A stretch of DNA of 11,132 bases from JBNJEM01 sp051745935 (GCA_051745935.1 JBNJEM010000212.1:1-11132), one strand, 5' to 3'. Shown: positions 1 to 6,772, numbered from the stretch's first letter. Notes: generated by a model not told the origin, from the letters alone. Numbers and translations are program-made.

Positions 1-312
1 CCTGAATTCAACCTCGACCAGTATTTGGGCCACAATCTGGGGATCTTCTCCAGTGGCACGCGGCGGGCGTTCACGATCCACGTCAGCCCCCGGGCGGCTC
101 CGTGGGTTTTGGAGGATCCGTGGCATCCCGATCAACAGGTGAAAAGACGGGCGGACGGTAGCATTGAACTGACGGTAGAGGCGACCCACGAGTTGGAGAT
201 CATTCCAAAGGTCTTGGCCCTCGGGAGTGAAGCCGAACTGATTGCTCCCGCCTCCTGCCGCAAAACCATCGCCGATTTGATCGGCCGGATGGCAGGAATG
301 TATGCCGAGTAG
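1..312 (+). CDS. WYL-domain transcriptional regulator, C-terminal fragment (5' end outside window)
   Basis: The frame is open from the first base and ends at TAG 310-312, giving 103 residues of a longer protein. The order of conserved features fits the WYL plus WCX C-terminal part of YafY/DeoR-like regulators. These are a Leu/Tyr-rich segment (DQYLGHNLGIF), a beta strand of the type FTIHVSPRAAPWV, the 'WHPDQQ' turn (Trp-His-Pro-x-Gln near residue 40), a 'DGSIELTVEATHELE' strand, and 'VLALGSEAELIAPASCRKTI' running into a final helix ending MYAE. Family members have an N-terminal winged HTH and bind DNA; the WYL/WCX part is thought to sense a ligand, often nucleic acid or a nucleotide. The HTH would lie upstream of the window. 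A TTG at base 25 could be read as a start, but the homology begins before it, so I treat the gene as truncated by the window edge. Its targets cannot be told from here. Confidence 0.8.
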   Translation, partial: PEFNLDQYLGHNLGIFSSGTRRAFTIHVSPRAAPWVLEDPWHPDQQVKRRADGSIELTVEATHELEIIPKVLALGSEAELIAPASCRKTIADLIGRMAGMYAE

Positions 313-356
313 GAGCGGCCAGCTGAAGAACTCGGGATGGAGCCGTTCACCGGTGC

Positions 357-585
357 CGCTGCACGGCCTGGACACGCAAGGCCCGCATGGATGCCACGGG
401 CTTGTCCCGTGGTGGATCACGCTCGCCACTACGAACCGGTCAGATACACCCCTCCTGGCCTATCGGTAGCGTGGAACGTAACGGACCACGGGACAAGCCC
501 GTGGCATTTGCGCCTTGAAAAGCGCTACTTCAAGATGTGCAACGGAAGTGCGACCGTCCGCGGATATCAGGCTCTTGCCCGTGAA
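357..585 (+). repeat. REPIN-like palindromic repeat, copy A (long form)
   Basis: The core is a perfect 22-bp inverted repeat, arms 391-412 and 486-507, separated by 73 bp (117 bp end to end). Each arm is itself a small hairpin, CCACGGG-CTTGT-CCCGTGG. The homology continues inward, with CACGCT(C/A)GC-type sequence after each arm, so the unit is two REP-like modules in opposite orientation. Copy B at 3203-3367 matches it, inverted, from the 'GGACACGCAA(G/A)GCCCGCATGG' flank to just past the right arm. Copy C at 9640-9855, also inverted, additionally matches the 80-bp tail 508-585, including 'CTTCAAGATGTGC' and 'GCGACCGTCCGCGGATATCA'. An ORF can be read through it (337-621), but the same peptides recur in the other copies, so it is repeat translation and not a gene. 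It fills the gap between the WYL gene and the NHL gene. Confidence 0.85.
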
Positions 586-632
586 CGGTTACTTCGAATT
601 TTGCTCCAGATAGCCGAATAGACACGTTTTGA

Positions 633-1493
633 CTAGCCTGCTGGGACCAGTTGGGTAACGGTCCCGCTGTCATCAACCTGAAACACGGCTTTGGCGTGTG
701 GATCGGTGACAATCAGCTTGTCCCCTGTCCAGGTCACTCCGATGGGGCTCACCAACGGATCTCCTTCGACCCAGGGAACCGGTTTCCGGCCTGGAGATAT
801 TTTCCAAATCGTCTTGGCATAGTTATCGGCGACGAATACGGTGTTGGAGTCGTCGATGGCCACTTCCTGTGGAAACTGAAAGGGGCCGTCGGTAACCACG
901 GCGTTGGTTTCGCCGTCCGGAGTGATTTTTCGTAGCTTCGGCTTTCGCCCCGAGGTAACCCACAGATTACCGTCATCGTCCCCACACATGCCGATCACGC
1001 CCTGCACGGCGGCAAATCGTTCTGGCACGCCGCCGTCCGCCGGGACTTTCCAGATACAGTGCAGCTCGCGGTCCGTGACCATCAGGTCCCCGCCCGGCAT
1101 CACCACGATGGCGCGTGGGATTCCGATTTTTCCGTCCGTCAGCGGCACGGGGTTCCCCGCGTCATCAAAACGATAGACCTCGCGGGTGGCACTATCGCCC
1201 ACCAACAAGTTGCCATCCGGATCGAGCGCCAGACATTGCGGGCGATTCAGGGGCGTTCGATAGTCTTTTGATGCTTCAAAGTACTTTTCCAATTCGCCGT
1301 TTTCGAACGCCCAGATGGCGGGCGCGTGGCTATCAGCGACGAAAACCACGCCGTTCTCGGCCATTGTCGCGGAGAATGGGTATTGCATTCGCTGAGCTTG
1401 CCCGCGGGGCAATGCCACGTTGCTTCCAACGGCAACCCCGCACATCCAGATCAGTACCCGGGACATCTGATTTTTCATGGCTCTTTCCAACAT
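633..1493 (-). CDS. Secreted NHL-repeat (SMP-30-like) beta-propeller protein
   Basis: This is a 286-residue protein with an N-terminal signal peptide: basic MKNQMSR, then a hydrophobic stretch VLIWMCGVAVGSNVAL, with likely cleavage near GQA-QR. The mature part is six repeats of about 40-45 residues. Each has a 'P-x-x-(I/V)-(A/V)-hydrophobic-DxDGNL-hydrophobic-V-(A/T)D' core followed by an 'I-(W/Y)-(K/R)' strand, for example PQCLALDPDGNLLVGDS and PQEVAIDDSNTVFVADN. That is the NHL six-bladed propeller. Such proteins sit outside the cytoplasm and serve as binding scaffolds or lactonase-like enzymes; I see no clear metal-ligand set, so no reaction is assigned. Two starts are possible. ATG at 1493 is preceded by AGGTGG at short spacing. 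ATG at 1478 (starting MKNQMSR) is preceded by GGAAAG and gives the cleaner signal peptide. It stands alone, and no partner gene is adjacent. Confidence 0.83.
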   Translation of the reverse strand: MLERAMKNQMSRVLIWMCGVAVGSNVALPRGQAQRMQYPFSATMAENGVVFVADSHAPAIWAFENGELEKYFEASKDYRTPLNRPQCLALDPDGNLLVGDSATREVYRFDDAGNPVPLTDGKIGIPRAIVVMPGGDLMVTDRELHCIWKVPADGGVPERFAAVQGVIGMCGDDDGNLWVTSGRKPKLRKITPDGETNAVVTDGPFQFPQEVAIDDSNTVFVADNYAKTIWKISPGRKPVPWVEGDPLVSPIGVTWTGDKLIVTDPHAKAVFQVDDSGTVTQLVPAG

Positions 1494-2002
1494 CGTTCCA
1501 CCTGCCGGTTCATACCGTTTTCGAGCACACGCGACACAATCGGTTCAACAGTCATGACGTGGCCGCCGCCGACCATTTATACCGGAAATCCGGGAACGTT
1601 GCTATTGTTCCCAACCACTTCAAGTATACCAGCTTGTCGATCCAGTTCCCAATCCTGGTGAAGTCAAGGAAGGCATAACAAGACCACCCAGGTTTTTTCT
1701 CCCCCAGGGACTTTTGGGAGCGGGAACCAAATTGTATTGCGGGCCGTGCAGCTCGTCGTCCCCCATCGTGAAACTTGCGTACTTGCGGGGTAAAAATGAG
1801 GTATCTTTTTAGCCGTATGCAGTTCAAGAATCGCCCGAGACCCCCATGGTGAGCTTGTCTCATGGGTGAACAAGACTTGTCAGCTACTGCCATGTTCAAC
1901 AATTCTCCGTCTCCCGCCTCGAAGAATAAGGGGCCACTTCCGAGAACGTTACTTCAGACGGCTGAAGTGTTACAGTAATCTTGCGGAAGCAGGTCGAGAC
2001 TT
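1494..2002. other. Intergenic region, no convincing gene
   Basis: This is about 509 bases between the NHL start and the end of vapC. Short ORFs exist (for example 1552-1902 on the minus strand), but none shows a domain, a convincing ribosome-binding site or coding-like composition. Small hairpins are visible. GGGAAC/GTTCCC at 1592-1612 has a 9-nt loop and lies upstream of the NHL gene, where it might be regulatory. CCCATG/CATGGG at 1843-1866 has a 12-nt loop. A third hairpin, at 1951-1968, is listed separately. The NHL promoter must lie in the left part, but I cannot point to clear -35/-10 boxes. Confidence 0.5.
1951..1968 (-). terminator. Possible vapBC transcription terminator hairpin
   Basis: A perfect 7-bp stem ACTTCAG/CTGAAGT closes a 4-nt loop, 34 bases beyond the vapC stop codon on the minus strand. 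There is no T-tract after it on that strand, so it is at best a weak intrinsic terminator or an mRNA 3'-end stabiliser. Confidence 0.35.
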
Positions 2003-2404
2003 TCACGGCGTCAGCCAGTCCGCCAGCTGCAGGCCGGGGATTCTCTCAAAGTCCCTCGTATTGTGAGTGACCACGGTCAAGTCGTACAACAAGGCGACGG
2101 ACGCAATCAGCAGGTCCAGGGCAGCCACGCCGATCCCTTGTCGTCGAAGTTCTCCCCGGAGTCGGCCGCATTCCCTGGCCCAATCGTTGTCGAACTCGAT
2201 CGCGGCGACCTCGTGAAGCAGCATCTTGTCCACAGCCGCCAAAGCGGCGGTGGGATCAGGTCGCCGCAACGCCCAATCGTACAACTCAGCGAGGGCAACG
2301 CTGGATGTGTACAACCGTCCGGCGTGTTGCACGAAACGGTGTTGCAGTCCGGAAGGACGCCGCAAATGCGCGGAAAGGATGTTGGTGTCGAGCAAATAGC
2401 TCAT
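2003..2404 (-). CDS. vapC: VapC-family toxin, PIN-domain ribonuclease
   Basis: A 133-residue protein of normal VapC length. The PIN-domain acidic residues are all present: Asp6 in the opening 'YLLDTNILS' strand, Glu40 in 'SSVALAEL', Asp97 in 'GVAALDLLIAS', and the fourth motif 'VVTHNTRDF' with Asn115 and Asp118. In this family these residues bind Mg2+ and cut RNA, commonly tRNA or rRNA, which stops translation when the toxin is free. Its ATG overlaps the stop of the upstream antitoxin gene (ATGA at 2401-2404), so the two should be translationally coupled and antitoxin is made first. The active site looks intact, which suggests a functional toxin. The RNA target cannot be predicted from sequence. 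Confidence 0.93.
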   Translation of the reverse strand: MSYLLDTNILSAHLRRPSGLQHRFVQHAGRLYTSSVALAELYDWALRRPDPTAALAAVDKMLLHEVAAIEFDNDWARECGRLRGELRRQGIGVAALDLLIASVALLYDLTVVTHNTRDFERIPGLQLADWLTP

Positions 2405-2658
2405 TCCGCGACCTCCCGAAATGCGGACCGTTGACGTTCTTGGTAGATTTCCTCCAGTATACGGTCATCCTCGGAGGTCCACGAGTCGGCCAACATCCCC
2501 CCCGCCGTTTCACTGCTCCCCGGCTTCCAGCCAAGCGGTGGCCCCGGCAACCGCTTGGTCCGCAGAATCACTTCGACCACCCGATTCTCCTCGATCCCCG
2601 GGTCGCGATCCAGTTCGATGGTTCGGCCGCGAACCATTCCGTGCAAGACAATGTTCAT
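2401..2658 (-). CDS. vapB: Antitoxin of the VapC toxin (VapB-like)
   Basis: An 85-residue protein immediately upstream of and overlapping vapC by 4 bp. The N-terminal 35 residues (MNIVLHGMVRGRTIELDRD, then a Glu-rich turn and VVEVILR) form a short beta-rich segment. It resembles the 'HGxVxGxxIEL' antitoxins that pair with PIN toxins in planctomycetes and cyanobacteria and is related in style to AF2212-like antitoxins. The C-terminal third, rich in Asp, Glu and Arg (WTSEDDRILEEIYQERQR), is likely the flexible helix that wraps VapC and blocks its active site. No AbrB or RHH DNA-binding fold is obvious, so whether it autoregulates is unclear. GGAGG and AGGAG lie just before the ATG at 2658. The position beside an intact PIN gene carries most of the assignment. 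Confidence 0.82.
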   Translation of the reverse strand: MNIVLHGMVRGRTIELDRDPGIEENRVVEVILRTKRLPGPPLGWKPGSSETAGGMLADSWTSEDDRILEEIYQERQRSAFREVAE

Positions 2659-2793
2659 GCTCTCCTACCTCCCGTAGTGCCTGAGTGTCGGGCCCCGTAA
2701 ACGCTACGTTCGGGTGCTGTAGCCTCATGTTCAATTATCGCCCTTGGAGCCAAAGACGGCAACGTGGCATCCGCCGAGTCGTGCACCGCAGGG

Positions 2794-2819
2794 ATCAAAG
2801 GGGTCGGGGCTCTTTGATG
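2794..2819 (+). repeat. 26-bp imperfect palindrome, left of RAYT remnant
   Basis: The unit ATCAAAG...CTTTGAT can fold (7-bp stem) and resembles the unit at 3064-3089 in the same orientation: 19 of 26 positions match, and the last ten, CTCTTTGATG, are identical. It lies exactly where recognisable transposase sequence ends. Confidence 0.5.
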
Positions 2820-3063
2820 TGGTCTTTCGGGAAGCTCTGGTAACGCTGCTGGTAGACATGCCCCATTCCCCTGGCGTGATAGTGAGCATGATACCGCATC
2901 GGGTAAGTGCCGCCTATCCATCCCATGAAGCGGCTCATTTCGCCGTGGACCAGCGTAGGAAAAACAAGGTGGTCGTGATTGGGCATCGGTTGGAAAGAAA
3001 CAGTTCAATTTCGTGAATTTGAAGTGCTTCATCAAGGATTCGCTCAAAGGCTTCAAAATCCTC

Positions 3064-3089
3064 AACAAAGAGGCCCGACCTCTTTGATG
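3064..3089 (+). repeat. 26-bp palindrome, right of RAYT remnant
   Basis: A perfect 8-bp stem CAAAGAGG/CCTCTTTG closes a 5-nt loop (3066-3086). It is the partner of the unit at 2794-2819. The two bracket the RAYT remnant as direct repeats and may mark the ends of a deletion or an insertion footprint. Confidence 0.5.
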
Positions 3090-3202
3090 GCTCGCGAAAA
3101 GATCGCTTGCAGGGGTAAAAAGAAGCTATCCTTTCCGGGAGTCGGAAACGGCTTTACTGTATTGGTACGCCAGGGCTGCAAAAAGGCAGGCTCTTCCGTT
3201 TC

Positions 3203-3367
3203 TAGGTGCAAATGCCACGGGCTCGTCCCGTGGTCCGTTACGTTCCACGCTACGGACGGGCAGGACTGGGATGTCTGGCCGGTGTGTAGCGGCGAGCGTG
3301 AACCACCACGGGACCAGCCCGTGGCATCCATGCGGGCTTTGCGTGTCCAGCCCGTGTAGCGGCACGC
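3203..3367 (-). repeat. REPIN-like palindromic repeat, copy B
   Basis: Inverted repeat arms at 3212-3233 and 3306-3327 (22 bp each, one mismatch) are separated by 72 bp, giving 116 bp overall. Read on the minus strand it matches copy A almost base for base in the arms and in the inner 'GTAGCGTGGAACGTAACGGA' sequence. It also matches on the flank 'GGACACGCAAAGCCCGCATGG'. It lacks the extra 80-bp tail shared by copies A and C. It lies between the RAYT remnant and the glycosyltransferase gene. Confidence 0.87.
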
Positions 3368-3411
3368 GCGAACGGTCACGGACTGTTTAAGCCCCGGGCG
3401 TTGGTATTTGG

Positions 3412-3515
3412 GAATGGCTTAGAAGTAACTGCGTCGTTTTTCGGAGGATGGGACTGGCTGAGCGAGCGGCAAGACGCGTTCCCTCTCCAAAAAACGGGAA
3501 TCGCGAGCGCAGCCA
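3412..3515 (+). repeat. Dispersed repeat family D, copy D1, upstream of the sugar transferase gene
   Basis: About 104 bp matching copy D2 at 6365-6472 in the same orientation. Shared blocks include GAA(T/G)GGCT(T/C)AGAA, a TTTTTCGG block, the identical 'TGAGCGAGCGGCAAGACGCG' (continuing TTC), and ATCGCGAGCG near the end. GCGAGCG- and ACGCG-containing segments on both sides give it partial dyad symmetry. It ends 30 bp before the ATG of the gene at 3545, so it must overlap or displace that gene's promoter or leader. Confidence 0.75.
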
Positions 3516-3544
3516 GTGTGCCGGAGGATTCGGAGACACGTTGA

Positions 3545-4966
3545 ATGGCGAAAAGAATGCTTGGAAGCCACCACGTTATTCGGCCCACCTATTCAGTGGG
3601 CGACGCGATTCTTCGGGCCATCGACGCGGGCTGTATCCTGGCGGCTCTGTGGGGCTCCGTCCACGCAACCCATTCCTTGCCGGACGAATTGTTCTGGTTA
3701 ATCGGCGCCATGGGAGTGGCCACGTTTTACGTGGTCGGCGCGTTTTGCGGAATGTACCGGAATTGGCGCGGGGCGGGCTTGGAACGCGAAATCATTTGCT
3801 GCCTGTCAAGCTGGTGCTTCGCGTTCATCGCGCTGCTATTGATGGGCTACGCCACGTCTCTGCCGGATCAGGTCGCGCGAACCACCGTTGCCTTATGGTT
3901 CGTGACCACGGCGGTTTTAACCACTTCTAATCGCACCCTCATTCGGGCCATTCAGCGAGCGCTGCGGACCCACGGATTGAACTGCCACAAGTACGCCATC
4001 GTGGGAGTTACCGAACTGGCCTTTCAGCTTGTCAAGAACATCGACAACAGTCCCGAAATGGGGCTGAGCTTGCACGGGTTCTACGACGATCGCCCCGCCG
4101 CTCGAACGCCGCGAGTTCCCGATCAAATGGGGCGATGCATTGGCAATTTACAACACTTGGTCCAAGCCGCTCGCAACCGCGAAGTGGATCTGATCTATAT
4201 CACGTTTCCGATGCGAGCGGAAGAACGGATCCGAAACGTGTTGGACCGGCTGGCGGATTCCACGGCAACCGTCTACCTGGTTCCCGACTTCTTCGTTTTT
4301 GAACTGCTCCACTCCCGGTGGAGCAATATCGGCGGGCTGCCGACGGTGAGTGTTTTTGAACAGCCGTTCTACGGGGTGGACGGCCTGGTGAAACGCATCA
4401 TGGACGTGGTGTTGGCCACGGTGGCGTTGTTACTTTTCGCCTTTCCCATGATCCTCATTGGGATGCTCATCAAGCTAACCACATCGGGGCCCGTGTTCTT
4501 CCGTCAACGCCGTTACGGACTGGATGGGCGTGAGTTTTTTGTTTGGAAGTTTCGGTCGATGACCGTTGAGGAAAAGGAGGAGGACATCGTCCAAGCGAAG
4601 AAGACGGACCCCCGAGTCACGCGAATCGGAGCGATATTGCGCGAGACGTCCCTTGACGAACTGCCGCAACTCTTCAACGTACTCGGCGGCACCATGTCGC
4701 TGGTCGGTCCCAGACCGCACGCCACGTGTCACAACGAGCTTTTTCGCGCCATGGTCAAAGGCTACATGCTGCGCCACAAAGTGCGTCCGGGAATCACGGG
4801 ATTAGCTCAAGTCAACGGCTGCCGCGGCGAAACCGATACGCTGGAAAAAATGCGGCAGCGCGTCGCCCATGACCATCGCTACATCCGCGAATGGTCCCTC
4901 TGGCTCGACGTGCGCATCCTCTTGCGAACCATTCCCATCGTGCTGTCGCGCGAAAACGCCTACTGA
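3545..4966 (+). CDS. Polyprenyl-phosphate sugar-1-phosphate transferase (WcaJ/UndPP glycosylphosphotransferase family)
   Basis: A 473-residue membrane enzyme of normal family length. In this family it moves a sugar-1-phosphate from a UDP-sugar to undecaprenyl phosphate at the inner membrane, the first step of exopolysaccharide repeat-unit assembly. Residues 20-125 hold about four membrane segments. Residues 148-260 form the CoA_binding_3-like Rossmann region (YAIVGVTELAFQL...GFYDDRP). Residues 281-473 are the catalytic bacterial sugar transferase domain: KRIMDVV with the re-entrant membrane helix, 'GPVFFRQRRYGLDGREF', 'WKFRSM' (335-339), the Asp-Glu pair at 371-372 in 'ETSLDELPQLFNVL', 'MSLVGPRPH', 'RPGITGLAQVNG' and the Arg-Tyr-rich end. 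GGAG lies 8 bp before the ATG. No other polysaccharide genes are adjacent, so it looks like an orphan initiator. Sugar specificity (glucose or galactose) cannot be read. Confidence 0.93.
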   Translation: MAKRMLGSHHVIRPTYSVGDAILRAIDAGCILAALWGSVHATHSLPDELFWLIGAMGVATFYVVGAFCGMYRNWRGAGLEREIICCLSSWCFAFIALLLMGYATSLPDQVARTTVALWFVTTAVLTTSNRTLIRAIQRALRTHGLNCHKYAIVGVTELAFQLVKNIDNSPEMGLSLHGFYDDRPAARTPRVPDQMGRCIGNLQHLVQAARNREVDLIYITFPMRAEERIRNVLDRLADSTATVYLVPDFFVFELLHSRWSNIGGLPTVSVFEQPFYGVDGLVKRIMDVVLATVALLLFAFPMILIGMLIKLTTSGPVFFRQRRYGLDGREFFVWKFRSMTVEEKEEDIVQAKKTDPRVTRIGAILRETSLDELPQLFNVLGGTMSLVGPRPHATCHNELFRAMVKGYMLRHKVRPGITGLAQVNGCRGETDTLEKMRQRVAHDHRYIREWSLWLDVRILLRTIPIVLSRENAY

Positions 4967-5064
4967 AGTGGAAAGCATGCGTCACAGCGACTCTGACAGC
5001 CCGCCGTGTTTCGCTGGATCGCCGGATTCACGCGGATCGGGGTGGCATGCCCGACGTGAGCCAA

Positions 5065-5250
5065 TCACCGCACCAACCGTATGCCGTCCTTGATCAGTTT
5101 CATGCAGCGTTGCCGGGACGGCGCGATGTCGCGTTGGCAACGACAGAAATTGCTCGTCACCGAGCCATCCGAGCGCTCATGGTGATGACAGGCGGGGCAT
5201 TCCCATACCCTTTGCATGGTGTATTTCAGTCGTTCGTACGGTCCTTTCAT
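5065..5250 (-). CDS. Small Cys-rich, zinc-ribbon-like protein (61 aa)
   Basis: The ATG at 5250 is preceded by AGGAA with 7 bp spacing and gives 61 residues beginning MKGPYERLKYTMQRVWECP. Cys18-x-x-Cys21 and Cys36-x-Cys38, with three His at 22-24, form a plausible zinc-ribbon or knuckle. The C-terminal MKLIKDGIRLVR is a basic helix-like tail, and a fifth Cys is at 49. The pattern 'GPYERLKY...RRVWECPxCxHxER' strikes me as a conserved small planctomycete protein of unknown function, but this is memory-based and not verified. The frame extends upstream to 5430, but the added part lacks a motif, so the short start is preferred. It lies on the same strand as the biotin ligase gene, 292 bp downstream of it, and converges on the sugar transferase gene. 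Confidence 0.68.
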   Translation of the reverse strand: MKGPYERLKYTMQRVWECPACHHHERSDGSVTSNFCRCQRDIAPSRQRCMKLIKDGIRLVR

Positions 5251-5542
5251 CCTCTTATTCCTGTCGCAAAAGGAATGTCGCGCCACGAGTCCGACCAAGG
5301 TCCAACCAAGGAAAGTACCGACCGGGTAGGATAACTTCCCGATCGGGTGATTGTCTAGTTCGACAGCGCCACTTTGATTCGACGGATGAACGCAAAGCGT
5401 TACGACAGAAAGCTTTAGCCCCACCGGCACGGGGCCGGCGCGGAAGTGACGATGTGCGGCTCGATGTGCAGCTAGCCGATTGGCTCCAGGACGTCACGCA
5501 GCGTTTGATCGTCACGCACTGACCTTTTCCATGGCATCCATG

Positions 5543-6346
5543 TCATGACCACTGGACCACCTCGCCGCTGAAACAGGGGGTGATCCCTGTCCCCGTCCGC
5601 AACAACAGAGCCCCGGCGGCGTTGATTCCCAGGCATTGGCCAGTTGTCTTTCGTGAGCCGGACACGAGTTGAATCGTTTTCCCGGCCAGCAGGCAGAATC
5701 GATCCCAACGTTGTTGTAACAGCTGGGGATCATGCTGCAATAGCACCAAATGTGCCGATAGTTGACGAAGAATCTCGATCAATACGCTACTCAGTCCGAA
5801 CGGGTAACCGGCAACCTCGGCCAATGATGTGGCCCACGAACGAACGGACGCTGGAGCGTGATCCAACCTGTTGTTCACGTTCACGCCGACCCCCAGCACG
5901 GTGCGGCGACCTGTCCGAGGCGGGTTTTCAACCAGTATGCCACAGATCTTGCGCCCCTGTACATATACATCGTTTGGCCATTTCAATGCGACGTTGACCC
6001 CGGGGCAGAGCTGGTGGAGAGCTTCGCAGACAGCCATGCCGGTGGTCAAGGCAATGCGTAACCAACTGGCGCCGTCCGTCGACTCCGGACGCTCCAGGAT
6101 CAATGAGAAGGTCAGAGCGCCCGGGGCGGACCACCATTGATTCCCGCTCCGCCCACGCCCCGCCGTTTGTTCGTCCGCCAACACAAGCAATGGGAGGTTC
6201 AGGCGCCGAGCGGTCGCTAGTTGGAGCGCCTGGCTGTTGGTGGAGGGCAACATCGAATAATGCTCCACTTGACGAACGAATGTCGAGCGTTCTAGTTGCC
6301 GCGCGTCACGCGTGTTGATACGATAAAACTCATTGTCGGTATTCAC
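5543..6346 (-). CDS. birA: Biotin--[acetyl-CoA-carboxylase] ligase (monofunctional)
   Basis: From the GTG at 6346 the protein is 267 residues and starts VNTDNEFYRI. The ligase makes biotinyl-AMP and attaches biotin to the carrier lysine of biotin-dependent carboxylases in the cytoplasm. Motifs in order are 'PSTNSQA' (Ser35-Thr-Asn), the biotin/ATP loop 'DEQTAGRGRSGNQW' (58-71), 'KWPNDV' (122-127), 'GRKICGILVE' with the Lys at 133, and 'LGVGVNVNN'. A small C-terminal beta domain follows, ending 'FSGEVVQWS'. There is no N-terminal winged helix, so it should not act as the biotin operon repressor that E. coli BirA is. The same frame stays open to an ATG at 6496, but those extra 50 residues are translation of dispersed repeat D2 and should be trimmed. 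AGGAAG and AGGA lie before the GTG, neither ideally spaced. Confidence 0.9.
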   Translation of the reverse strand: MNTDNEFYRINTRDARQLERSTFVRQVEHYSMLPSTNSQALQLATARRLNLPLLVLADEQTAGRGRSGNQWWSAPGALTFSLILERPESTDGASWLRIALTTGMAVCEALHQLCPGVNVALKWPNDVYVQGRKICGILVENPPRTGRRTVLGVGVNVNNRLDHAPASVRSWATSLAEVAGYPFGLSSVLIEILRQLSAHLVLLQHDPQLLQQRWDRFCLLAGKTIQLVSGSRKTTGQCLGINAAGALLLRTGTGITPCFSGEVVQWS

Positions 6347-6364
6347 GATCCTGTCGCTTCCTAG

Positions 6365-6472
6365 GAAGGGCTCAGAAACAACTTCGGCATTTTTCGGCGG
6401 GGTGGCACTTTCCTGAGCGAGCGGCAAGACGCGTTCGCTGTCCGGAAAACGCGGATCGCGAGCGGAGCGTGC
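6365..6472 (+). repeat. Dispersed repeat family D, copy D2, abutting the biotin ligase start
   Basis: The second copy of the roughly 105-bp repeat seen at 3412-3515. It ends 18 bp upstream of the chosen birA GTG and reads opposite to birA, whereas D1 reads with its gene. Its internal CGCGTT/AACGCG segments can pair. It occupies the place where the birA promoter or leader would be. Confidence 0.75.
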
Positions 6473-6772
6473 CAGCGCATCCGCGCCATGTCGCATGAGG
6501 CGAAGTTATATTTCAGGCGGTTGGATTTTTCCGGGTGGAACGGTGCCCGACGCAAGCCGTCCTCCCGTTGGTCGGACTCGCGGCGGAGAAAGTCATTCGC
6601 GACCGGTATATAGTGTGCCTACTCTTTGCTAAACATCAAGACTATACAACGCCAAGAAACTCGATGAGAGGGCCTGTCCGCACTCTGTGGCGGCCAAACA
6701 CTGTAGTAGCCAAACAGAAATGGGCGATTATTGGCGGCGAGCGTTAGGGGATTGTTGTCGTCGAGGACCGCC
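6473..6772. other. Intergenic region between divergent genes
   Basis: About 300 bases between repeat D2 and the CPBP protease gene. It must carry the protease promoter and perhaps the birA promoter. No box is clear. A short direct repeat, GCCAAACA, occurs twice 16 bp apart near 6693-6717. No credible ORF is seen. Confidence 0.45.

Larger units (their letters stand above)
2794..3089 (-). pseudogene. Remnant of a REP-associated tyrosine transposase (RAYT, Y1_Tnp/IS200-like)
   Basis: Reading leftward, the first segment (from about 3075) encodes GLFVEDFEAFERILDEAL, then QIHEIEL. This is the usual RAYT helix before the catalytic strand. After one frame change between about 3010 and 2990, the frame continues with VSFQPMPNHDHLVF, then EMSRFMGWIGGTYPMRYHAH, then GMGHVYQQRYQSFP. 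The 'MPNHxH' motif supplies the HUH metal-binding histidines, and 'G-x-G-H-(V/L)-Y-Q-x-R-(Y/F)-x-S-F-P' is the RAYT family signature. The conserved part then stops: the expected 'RYVERNPLRA...W.WSS' end and the catalytic Tyr helix are missing. The N-terminal 'HVxxRG' part is scrambled as well. It is therefore frameshifted and truncated at both ends. RAYTs mobilise REP/REPIN hairpins, and a REPIN-like element begins about 115 bp away, which fits the family's known biology. Confidence 0.85.

Noticed and set aside
337..621. 94-codon ORF on the plus strand
   Set aside because: It reads through REPIN copy A. The same peptides (for example DHGTSPWHLRLE) reappear when copies B and C are translated, as expected of a repeat and not of three genes.
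1552..1902. 116-codon minus-strand ORF upstream of the NHL gene
   Set aside because: No recognisable motif, no convincing ribosome-binding site, and not protein-like in composition; I cannot support it as a gene.
3062..3379. 105-codon minus-strand ORF
   Set aside because: It is translation of REPIN copy B plus flanking sequence.
5251..5542. Possible small gene between birA and the 61-aa gene (ORF 5255-5515, -)
   Set aside because: The peptide is Arg/Ser-rich without a motif, as expected from GC-rich noncoding sequence. A GCCCC/GGGGC hairpin near 5420-5440 is the only structure noticed.
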